From Dioscorea cayenensis subsp. rotundata (lineage: Eukaryota; Streptophyta; Magnoliopsida; Dioscoreales; Dioscoreaceae): 64,000 bases of DNA. The notes under the pieces are model-generated. The model was not told the origin of the DNA and did no database searches. It worked only from the letters and a program-made list of their open reading frames with translations. A program made the position numbers and the translations under genes. Of this stretch, positions 37,272-46,308 are shown one piece after another. Where the stretch lies: assembly GCF_009730915.1 (NCBI RefSeq), contig NC_052480.1, forward strand, positions 23,200,419 to 23,264,418. The letters run 5' to 3'. Position 1 is the first letter of the stretch; every line of letters begins with the position of its first letter.

Positions 37272-40200
37272 TTAACCTGCTTGGGACGACCCCGCTTTCT
37301 CATGGACGCCGGCTGCCCTTCCCTCCTTAAGTATGAGGGTAACATACTTTAATCTCATGTAAGGAAGGTCTGTCTGTGGTAACCGTAGCTTCTCACCCCA
37401 AAGTAATTGCTCGATAAACCGCATGACATAGACGGCGCAATCGACGCTTCCTTGTTTTTGCCGTGGGGTTTCCATGTCGTAAAGGAGTGGGTACTTTGCG
37501 GTCGCCGACTCGCCGAACTCCATATCGACAGCCGTGTCGAATAGTTTCCGTTGTCGAGATATGCAAGTTGAGATTAAAATACCGAATTAAATAACAAACA
37601 CTATCAATCGGACATAATTAAAGAACTTACCATGTCCGACGCGTCTTTTTCATACCCCGCGCATGAAGAATAATGCATGTATTCTTGTTTGTCATTGTCA
37701 AAGATGACGACATGGAAGTGGCCATTCATTATTATCGGTAGGATGACAATTTGAACTTCATGCAAGCTGCGCACAGCATCTCCGATCATAGCCATAGTTG
37801 TCTCATGTGTGTCGTCCTGCTTTGACATAAACAGCGCCAACGGTCTTATGATGGAGGCGCGCTTCTTGTAGGGATATGGCACTTTGCTCAGCGACTTTTG
37901 TATTATGCATACAAAAGCGTCCATCACATCATTTGTGACCATCTCCTTCCCCTCAAGCAGAGTGTATAAATTGTACCGTGTGGTGCTGCAAGCGTCATTC
38001 TTCCACACAACAGTGCTGAGATTAAACGATAACAGATATAATTAGACCATATTCTAAATAGGTAAATGATATTATCAATGTTCAAATGATATTATAAATA
38101 ATTAAACGTTAAGTAGAAAAATTAAACGATAACATATAAACATTTAAACACTATCAATAGAAAGTTAAACACTAGAAACAAAATTTAAACACTATCATGA
38201 AAACTTTAAACTTACCTGTCCATACGGCAGTTAAGGAAGATTCTCATCAACTCCTGCTCGTATTTGTTAAGACGAGATTGACCAACCCATTTTTTCTTCT
38301 TCGGAACGAAGATTTGCCGAGCCGTCTCGTCCCATTGTTGATTGGCCTTAATCATCTCTCGCGTTGCTCGGTCGGGGTCTTTATGGGGCACTGTCGTTGA
38401 GCCTTGACGGTGTTCAGCACCAGCCGCATCTTCCTTCGATGCGGGGACGACGGCGACAGCATCAACCGCAGACACATCCTTACGTGGTTGTTCTTGTTGT
38501 GGGATTGTGTCTGGCTTCGATGCGGGGACGACGGCGACAGCATCAACCGCAGACACATTCTTACATGGTTCTTGTTATTGTGGGATTGTGTCCTGCTTCG
38601 ATGCGGTACTGATCGGCCACGCCACGGCCACGCAGCATGATTCAACGATCTTCCTCGTAGCCGCGGCAGCAGAGCATCATCGGGAGACAAACCCTTAGCT
38701 TGTTCTTGTTCTTCAGGGATTGTGTCCATCTTTGATGCCGCAATCTCGACGACCGGTTCCACCGGGTCAGGGATTTCGTTAACAAGAGAGTTAACGATCT
38801 TCTCAACCGCGGCAACGGCCACATCATCTACGATGTCCTCCACCGTCATGGCCATGTCATCAACGGCGACAGACTCAGTAACAGCATCAGCCGCCGATGG
38901 TTTTGCTATTGTTTCATCGTCAGCCGGCAGTGAAGACAGAGGCAGTATTGTTCTCCTCTTTTTTGCAAGTCTCTTCGAATGTGGCCGTCTTGGAATGGCC
39001 ACCCCGATGATGTCATCGTTGTCAAATTCCGGCGCCTCGTTCGTCCCGGGTGCTTCAGTTCTTTGGAGGGACGGCGCAGTCGATTGTGAACGTCCTTCCA
39101 GAGCCTCAACACGAGCGACAAGCCGAGGAAACTCGGTCATCAATATCTGGCACGCCTGCATAAGAGTTGCAGTGACATCTTCGCCTAATGTCACCGGGGT
39201 CTGTCACGGTCGGAGGGGCTGCCATGGTCGGGGGGACTGTCATTGTCGTGGTAGTGGGGGTTGTTGCAATCTGGCGGGGTGGGGGAGGGCTTCTCCGACA
39301 TCGAGGAATGCGTGCGCGTGGTGGGCTGGAAGTACGAGAACGGGGTTGAGCGCGCACGATAGAGGCTGCCCTCTCATCCTGCCTTCGAGCAAGTGGTTCC
39401 GGAGCAATAGCATCCATCCGTCAGTTGGCCCCAACAAATATTTCTTCTTCAACACTCACCGAAACCAGCTCAGGAAACTAACATATGTAAACCAAAGAAT
39501 TTCAGCGAAATCATTCAGTTTAAACTATAACAACTAAATTTAAACATAGTTTTTATATATTAAACATTATAGAATTTATTTAAACGGAGAACAAACTATT
39601 TAAACCTTTATTAATAACTTTTAAACTGTAAATAATAATTTTAAACGCTAAACAAAATGTTTAAACATTAAAGACTTATGTTAAACATTGTCCATGATTT
39701 ATTACCTCTTTTCCTTCGAGCGATGACAAGTTGGTTTCTACCGTCGCTTGCTTCCGGTAACTACTTTCACCGTAGCATAGCATCCTTGGGATCTTGCCGA
39801 ATCAGACTTTCTTTCCCGTTCCGGTCAGCTCGTAAAACCATACGTTAAGCGCGACCGAGCACCCCTTAATATATCCTCGTGTTGGTCTTTTTCCCCAGAC
39901 ATCTATCTTGCACTCGAGCGTACGCATGTGGAATGTCCTCCATCGACCCACTTGCAGCCGCTCGCGCTCCATGCATATCGCCCCCATGGCGGGTAGATCA
40001 TCGACATAATCAACGATCCAGTTCGGAACCGAGCATGATGTATTTGGGAAGAGGACTGTACCCATGAGGTACACGATCAGGAGTTTGACAAAATTTTCTT
40101 CTTCCCCCCTCTGTCGAATAAGTTGGAGAAGAGTGCTCTTGATGGAGTCTCTGTGTCTCTCATAGGTTTTTGATAAATACCTACCTTCGAACGCTGAGCG

Positions 40201-40539
40201 GGTTTTATTCTTCTTAAACACGACTGCGTCGCCATCACAACGCAGACCAAGAACGAGGGCCACATCTTGAGGCCTGAAACTCAGCAGGCTTTCCCCGATC
40301 CTGAATTTATTGGTGCGGCCATCGTACCTTTGCAATAGAGAATCAAGAAGGGCCCTCTCTTGGTAGATAGCTTCCAGTTCAATGAATGCTGCAAACGGTG
40401 TCCTTCGGATGATCTCCCAGTGTCGAGGGGTCATGTTATCTTTCAATTCAGCTAAGGTCTCCACTACCGGTGTCAAATAGCATCTCCCATTAACTAGGTT
40501 GACCGTCATAGTCAAAAGCCTGCGACAATAACAACACAT
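37272..40539 (-). CDS. MULE-borne DUF1985/plant-mobile-domain and Ulp1 (C48) protease gene
   Basis: This is a multi-exon minus-strand gene; exon borders are only approximate. The 5' exon (39802-40539) encodes a DUF1985/PMD-like domain of about 245 aa (PRHWEIIRRTPFAAF, FRPQDVALVLGLRCDGDAVV). The middle exons (about 38212-39440) are low-complexity, acidic and Ala/Val-rich, with an 81-bp tandem repeat. The 3' exons (37604-38008 and 37272-37523) form the Ulp1-like fold: catalytic His in GHFHVVIFDN (about 37700-37727), and the Gln and Cys in RQKQGSVDCAVYVM (about 37420-37460). Ulp1 proteases cleave SUMO-type modifiers; what ULP-like domains in MULEs do is unknown. TTTAAAC-rich introns separate the exons. 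Catalytic residues look intact, but the gene as a whole may carry lesions in the middle part. Confidence 0.75.
38434..38610 (-). repeat. 81-bp tandem repeat in the protease gene
   Basis: CTTCGATGCGGGGACGACGG starts at 38434 and again at 38515, with a partial third copy at 38596. The period of 81 bp equals 27 codons, so the repeat keeps frame and adds an Ala/Val-rich AVDAVAVVPASK unit to the protein. A diverged further copy lies near 38725. Confidence 0.8.
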
Positions 40540-41395
40540 TAAGCGGAAATATAAGATTTTAAACGGTAACCTTCAGTTCTTAAACAGAGATATCAATTGT
40601 TAAAGCAGAACTAGTTTATTAAAGCAGAGACAACAATACTTAAACGAGACAACAAAAATTTAAAGCTGTAACATCTCATTTGTTAAAGCGTAAAACCCTC
40701 ATTTTTTTAAAAAGCGAAACCATATCAAATGAAAGGGGAAATGTACATTATAAATATTACATAAATCATAACAATCGAAAAAAACTATTTCGATAGTGTA
40801 TACGATCGAAAGCGCAAAACAACACAAAAACCCTAGCCGAGAAATTACCCCTGCAGACTAACAAAAACCCCAAAGCAGAAATCCCCTGCAGACTTCAATA
40901 TCTTCCAACAAAAAGCAGAGCACAAAACCAAACCGAAAAAAAATCTTTCTTTGTAATGTAGCAGCTAACATAAAACCATACTCAATACCTTAGTTTGCAA
41001 ACCCGATGAAATGCCAACTACTTGCAGGGGGACTTGGAGGCTGCTACGTAGAGACAACTTTCGGAGACAGCTTGAAATGGTTTAACCGAAGACGCTAGTT
41101 GAGAAAAAAATAACTAAAAAGGCTCGATAGAATTCCTCTCTTGGGGTTACCCTACGGAAAAACCCCCCACTTCCTCTCATACCGCCGAAATGGCTGCAGT
41201 CACGACTCCCCATGCAAGGGCATTTTTGTCCATAAAATTTTAAAATCACTCCGTTGACATCCGTTACATGCTTTTGGGGGTTGAAAAACATGGAAATAAA
41301 AAGAAAGGGGTTTTTGGGGAGTGCAAAACTAATGGGGTGTTTTTGGCAATAATGCAAACTTAGAGGGTGTTTTTGGCAATTTCCACTTTTTAAAA

Positions 41396-41681
41396 TTAAT
41401 TTATTATTTATTTTTTTTTCAAATTAAGGTAATTGTGAAAATTTTTTTAATTGTTTAAAATTTAAGTTTTGAGGGATTTATTAACTACATTCTTTATATA
41501 ATTATTATTATATATTGATAGCGGTGCCAAAACCATGGTTTATAGTTTATAGTTTATACTTTAAATTATAGTTTTTTAATTTTAAGATTTAAAGGGGTAT
41601 TCATGCAAATATGACACTTTAAAAAGTATATATTTGGGTCAATAAACAAACTGGGGTTTTTATTTTAATATCTCGTCGGTG
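41396..41681. promoter_or_regulatory. IPK2 upstream region left between the MULE and the ATG
   Basis: This 286-bp AT-rich stretch is all that separates the MULE's target duplication from the IPK2 start codon. It contains AGTTTATAGTTTATAGTTTA tandem heptamers (about 41541-41561). The core promoter and 5'UTR must lie here or inside the MULE. Confidence 0.5.
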
Positions 41682-42587
41682 ATGCTGAAGCCGCCGGAGC
41701 ATCAGGTCGCCGGCCACCGGGCAAACGAGGGCCAACTCGGTCCGCTCATCGACGGAACCGGGCGCTTCTACAAGCCCCTTCAGTCCGATTCGCGCGGGGA
41801 GCACGAGGTCGCCTTCTACTCGTCCTTCTCCTCCGATCCTCGCGTGCCTTCCCACGTTCGAAGCTTCTTCCCTGGCTTCCATGGAACACAGCTCCTTCCC
41901 GCTTCGGATGGCTCCGGTCCTCGTCCACATCTTGTCCTCGATGACATCTTCTCCTCCATCCCCCGCCCATCCGTCATCGACCTCAAGATCGGCGCTTGCA
42001 CCTGGCCCCCCAACTCGCCTGACAACTATTTGATGAAATGCCTGAGAAAAGATCAGGAGACCACTAGCCTCGTTCTTGGATTCCGAATCTCCGGCCTCCG
42101 AGTCGACTCAGCGTCCGGACTCTACAAGCCTGGCAAAAAGGATGTGAAGAACTACACCGCCGGCGATGTCAAGCGGGTATTGAAGAAGTTCGTGTCTTCC
42201 AACCCAGATTCGAGCTCTGATCCGGACTGCGCCTTTGCGGCAGTGGTCTATGGCGGGTCGGAAGGGGTGCTGGCGCAGTTGCTGGAGCTGAAGGCATGGT
42301 TTGAGGATCAAACTCTGTATCACTTCTTTTCGGTCTCGGTCTTGGTGGGCTATAGGAGGGATGAGGTCGGGAGTATGCGGCCATTGGTGAGGCTAGTGGA
42401 TTTCTCGCATGTCGTTGAGGGAGATGGGGTTATCGATCATAACTTCCTCGGCGGGCTCTGCTCGCTAATCAAGTTTATATCGGAGATACTGATTGAACCA
42501 GATGAAAAGTTTAGCTCTGGAGGTTGCTTGGAGGAATCTAAGAGAACACCTCAATTGGGCGTTGAGAATGGAGTGCTTGAAGAGTAA
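41682..42587 (+). CDS. IPK2: Inositol polyphosphate multikinase (IPK2/IPMK)
   Basis: A 301-aa intronless protein starts MLKPPEHQVAGHRA, the conserved N-terminus of plant IPK2. The inositol-phosphate-kinase signature PxxxDxKxG is present as PSVIDLKIGACTW (about residue 99), the conserved SVLVGY strand follows, and the catalytic/metal-binding Asp occurs in VRLVDFSH (about residue 246). The GRFYKPLQ and KCLRKDQETTS blocks also match. The enzyme phosphorylates inositol trisphosphate and tetrakisphosphate towards InsP5 in cytoplasm and nucleus (family knowledge). Length is normal for plants. I chose the ATG at 41682 because family conservation begins there. The gene looks intact, with a MULE about 300 bp upstream. 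Confidence 0.95.
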   Translation: MLKPPEHQVAGHRANEGQLGPLIDGTGRFYKPLQSDSRGEHEVAFYSSFSSDPRVPSHVRSFFPGFHGTQLLPASDGSGPRPHLVLDDIFSSIPRPSVIDLKIGACTWPPNSPDNYLMKCLRKDQETTSLVLGFRISGLRVDSASGLYKPGKKDVKNYTAGDVKRVLKKFVSSNPDSSSDPDCAFAAVVYGGSEGVLAQLLELKAWFEDQTLYHFFSVSVLVGYRRDEVGSMRPLVRLVDFSHVVEGDGVIDHNFLGGLCSLIKFISEILIEPDEKFSSGGCLEESKRTPQLGVENGVLEE

Positions 42588-45030
42588 CGGGAGTTTGTTG
42601 TTCTTCCCCCTGATCATACGTTTGATGCTGATCTTGGTGAGCTTCTTCTGCTTCTTTTCATCGAGGAAAAAAAACGTTTCTTGAATTTTAAATTCTGTCC
42701 TGAATTGATACATATGGTGCAAAGGAGCTTCTTTGCCTCATAAACATTCTTTTTTTTTTTCTCTTGGACTATGCTCTGTTGTTCTGATTGAATGTTACTT
42801 CTCAATTATTAGCTGAGAACCAAATGAGATTGATTTCACATTGCTTTGCGCCTACTGTTGAGATTTGCATATCATGAGCATTTTATTTTTTCCTGTGTGT
42901 TTGGATTTTCAACTACAACTTGCATTCTTGTGTGGATTTGAAATCTCTAGCCATCACCAACTAATCAACTATTGCGGACAGGATCTGTATATTGACCTTT
43001 CTTTGGTCGGGCTTCAATTAGCATATCTAAATTGTTATTGTCTTGTAAAAGGCTTTTTGAAGCTAATTTCGAGATTGTTACCAATAGAAAACCTATATGT
43101 TTGAGTATTGAACATAATCTATGCAAACATGGTGACCTTATGATCACTCTCAGTTATATTGGAATTCTTGCCTAGGTAAGCTTTTGCAGTTGAGATCATT
43201 GTTTTTACATGAAGATCTAATGCATGATCATGGTGATTGCTGTAATCAAAACTACATCTTCGATCCATTGGACAAAATCATGAAATTTTAACTCTTTCCC
43301 TTCCTGAGTTGGCAAATTTTCTCTTGCAAATAGATTTGCTAAAGACCTCGTGAATACTATTTTCCAACTCTCAGATCATGAAATTTGTTTGTAAGAACTG
43401 GTTGTTATGGGCCTTTTTTTCTTGAAGAAACCGTGCTTATTCAAAGGAGATAAGATGAAACCCAAAACAAATGGAATAGTCGCTTTCGTAGCTATAAATT
43501 AAGACAGATGAATTTAGTTGTTAGGACTTCGAAGAAATTCACAAGATATACTTTGTGATGGGCAGAGCTTTTGCAAGCTGGAATATCCATGGTTAGTCAG
43601 ATGATGCAGCATAATCTGTTCTCCATTTTTTTGCGGTTCTCTTTTTGTTGTCCTCTCTCTGAAGTTTTATCTTTGACTTCCTTTTGCAGTCTGTATCTTT
43701 TAGGCACACCACTGTTGACAGCGTAAGAGATTGACCAGACTTGTATATGGTTGTCTTTCATTTATCTCTTGACGCAATCAGTTTCATCAAATAGAGAGAG
43801 AGAGAGAGAGAGAGAGATTTCTCATTGGTTTAAGCTAATGTTGAATAATTACTGTTGGAGTTCTAATTGTCCAAGTAGGTATCATATACAGATTTTTTAG
43901 CATAGTTGCTTGAAAAGCTGTATGGGATTCAAGCAACAATACTTGATATATTATTGTTTGTTTATATTTTTTTTTTCAAGTTTATTTGGTCGTGGGGTAA
44001 TTACAAGTTAATGGGAATTTATGGGAGGTATTCACTGCTTTTGGGCTAAAACTCCCATATTCCACAATACATGTGGAGGTTTGATGGGAGCTTCCTTCAT
44101 AGGGATGCTCTACATATGAGTATGAACAGAATGGAATTGAATCTCAGGATCTGGTTAACAAAAGTCTAATATTAGGTGGAGACATAATGCAGGTCAGAGT
44201 ATGTGTTCAAGTGGTGCTTTGCTTTTTATATACAAATTCCTAAGTTATTTCCTTCAATGATAATTTTACAGTAGTGAATTGGCGTTGCGGAGATCCTGGA
44301 TCCATTTATGCAAGTTTAGTTGGTTGATGGGGGTAGATACAGGAGTTACAATGATGGTTTGTTAATATTAAATTTGTACTTGTAGAGACATAATTGATGC
44401 CATGTTATGTGTCATGACTATGGTGCTTCATAGAATTCAGCTCCTTGCGCAGGTCCTAGATTCAAATTCAATGCCGTGGAGCTTTTTGGATATAAAGTAT
44501 GTTTGATCTTTTTGCAATAGTCACTTTCTATTTACCTTATTCTTTGCTGTGGAAATCTAAAAGACTGATCTGTGTTATGCAATGGATATAGTTGTTTCTG
44601 CTTTGTATTGTTATTTTCTCTTTTGACAGCAACATTTCACTTTTTTACATGGTTGGATTGGATTGGATCGGATTGGATTGGATCTTTCTAATACATTTAC
44701 AAGTATGGTAAGCTGCATTTGTTCTTATCGTTTTTGGTATGAGATGGAGCTTATTCATTCTTAATGCATTTGTTGTGCACACACTTATACCTATCAAACA
44801 ACTGAAGATGAAATTCTAAAATTCATGCTGAACTTTGCTCTTTTATTTTGTTTGGACTTTGTATTCCTGTATTACAGTCTGTTAGAAGAGTGCAAAAATT
44901 TGTATCTATTGTTTTGTTTATTCATACTTATTTCTTTCCCTCACAAAGTATGAGAGTAATAAGATATTTTTTACTTTTTCGTTTTGCAAAATGTGAATAA
45001 ATCAACCTTCAACTTTTCAATCTGACTTTC

Positions 45031-45075
<45 letters not shown>

Positions 45076-45280
45076 AAATAACAACTCTTTCTGTAACAAA
45101 GGAAGGTTGTTCATAACATGTTTGTTTATTTACAGAGCAGCAATTTTCATGGAAATCAACATTACTGATGTGTTGATCTCAATACATTTCCTCTAAGCAA
45201 TGCTCTACTTATGCCATAATCCAAAGCAAACCTGGTTCAGCAGTGAACTTAAAGAAACAAATTATGAAAACATTAAAATC
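42588..45280. other. IPK2 3' region and intergenic DNA with simple repeats
   Basis: No coding gene was recognised. It holds (GA)n at 43793-43817 and 45032-45073, and a GGATT pentamer tract at 44651-44684. T-rich, intron-like texture at 42600-44640 could be a long or spliced 3'UTR of IPK2, but this cannot be shown from sequence. Confidence 0.4.
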
Positions 45281-45287
45281 TATTTTT

Positions 45288-45297
45288 ATATATAAAT
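45288..45297 (+). promoter_or_regulatory. TATA box of the germin-like gene
   Basis: TATATAAATA lies 60 bases before the ATG at 45357, at a normal plant TATA-to-start spacing that implies a leader of about 30 nt. It supports the downstream ATG over the in-frame ATG-like positions before it. Confidence 0.65.
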
Positions 45298-45356
45298 ACA
45301 TACACACTCCCTTAATTAATCATGAGACATGCACTGAAGAAGCTAGATCCATAAAA

Positions 45357-46049
45357 ATGTCAGGAATAATAATAATATCACTGGCAGTACTACTCCTCAT
45401 CCTCTGTAACTCAAGTCCATCAAGTTTAGCAGACAACAACCCACTCCAAGACCTCTGCCCAACAACATCCTCCACTCCCAATCCCATCTTCTTAAACGGT
45501 TATCTCTGCAAGAACCCAACCACAATCACAGCATCCGACTTCAAGACATCCAAAATCAACCACCCTGGAAACACCGACAACTACGCCCGTTCCTCAACCG
45601 ACATCCTCACACCCATCGAGTTCCCTGGACTCAACACGATGGGTCTCTCCATATCGCGCACGGACATGGCCATGGATGGCGCCGTGTTACCTCACTACCA
45701 CCCACGCGCCACTGAAATCCTCTTCGTTTCGCTCGGCACCGTCATTGTGGGTTTCGGCGATAGCAAAGGGCGTCTTTTCTTGAAAACACTCAGAGAGGGT
45801 GATGTGTTCTTGGTCCCGCGCGCTTTGCCGCATTTTTGTGTTAATGCTGGGTACGGGCTGGCTACCTTTTTCTCGGCGCTTAATAGCCAGAACCCAGGCT
45901 TTGTCAGCCTTGTTGGCAACCTTTACTCTTCGTCCAATGATGCTGTCATGCTGCCCAGGTTGCTCTCTCTCAGGACAAACTTCGCTGTGGACTCTACTAG
46001 TACTAACTACACTACAACCACTGCTTCCTTCTTTGATTTCTTCACATAA
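45357..46049 (+). CDS. Germin-like protein (cupin), secreted
   Basis: A single-exon 230-aa protein. Residues 1-27 are a hydrophobic signal peptide (SGIIIISLAVLLLILC). A Cys pair (DLCPTT and GYLCKNP) matches the conserved N-terminal disulfide of germins. Cupin box 1 holds the Mn ligands in LPHYHPRATEI (His, His, Glu), and box 2 holds the last His in GDVFLVPRALPHFCVNAG. Germins are apoplastic cupins; some act as oxalate oxidase or superoxide dismutase, and activity cannot be read from this sequence. The reading frame extends upstream to 45243, but that part lies over the TATA box, so the start at 45357 is preferred. The C-terminus is Ser/Thr-rich. Confidence 0.93.
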   Translation: MSGIIIISLAVLLLILCNSSPSSLADNNPLQDLCPTTSSTPNPIFLNGYLCKNPTTITASDFKTSKINHPGNTDNYARSSTDILTPIEFPGLNTMGLSISRTDMAMDGAVLPHYHPRATEILFVSLGTVIVGFGDSKGRLFLKTLREGDVFLVPRALPHFCVNAGYGLATFFSALNSQNPGFVSLVGNLYSSSNDAVMLPRLLSLRTNFAVDSTSTNYTTTTASFFDFFT

Positions 46050-46308
46050 TTTGTTCCATAAAACACACTATTTGTTATAATATAATAATACGATGATGAT
46101 GGTGATGAATTGATGATGATGAATACGTTATGTAGCGTTTATTACACACGATATGATCCTAGCCGCTCATCAGCTTTCCCAACATGATGAGTGGCAGCGA
46201 TATGAGAACGCTTGCGTGTGACGTTTTCTCTCTCTCTCTCTATATATATATATACATGTATGATTTTCGAAATTCAAATCTCCGAGCGAGAGGGAGAGAG
46301 AGCGGAAA
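46050..46308. promoter_or_regulatory. Germin 3' end and promoter of the next gene
   Basis: GATGAT repeats follow the germin stop. A CT/TA simple repeat (about 46226-46252) and GAGAGAGAG directly before the ATG at 46309 are likely promoter or 5'UTR of the downstream gene. Confidence 0.4.

Larger units (their letters stand above)
32270..41386. mobile_element. 9.1-kb Mutator-like element encoding transposase and Ulp1-type protease
   Basis: The left end is GAGAAAATTACTGTTTACCC and the right end, complemented, is GTGGAAATTGCCAAAAACAC. An exact 9-bp target duplication TTTTTAAAA flanks it (32261-32269 and 41387-41395), the size typical of Mutator. The inverted repeats are short and poor beyond about 12 bases, as in non-TIR MULEs. 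The interior carries a MuDR-type transposase (+) and a convergent minus-strand gene with DUF1985/plant-mobile-domain and Ulp1 (C48) protease parts, the layout known from ULP-carrying (Kaonashi-type) MULEs. TTTAAAC-type repeats fill all noncoding parts. The transposase has frameshifts, so this copy may no longer be autonomous. Confidence 0.9.

Noticed and set aside
38722-39537. 271-codon plus-strand frame opposite the MULE protease gene
   Set aside because: It is low-complexity Ser/Thr/Gly sequence complementary to the coding linker, with no family motif.
42865-43104. 79-codon frame downstream of IPK2
   Set aside because: No conserved motif; base composition is that of intergenic or UTR DNA.
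45243-45356. Upstream extension of the germin-like reading frame
   Set aside because: It overlaps the TATA box and lacks a signal peptide at its start. The ATG at 45357 gives a normal signal peptide and length.
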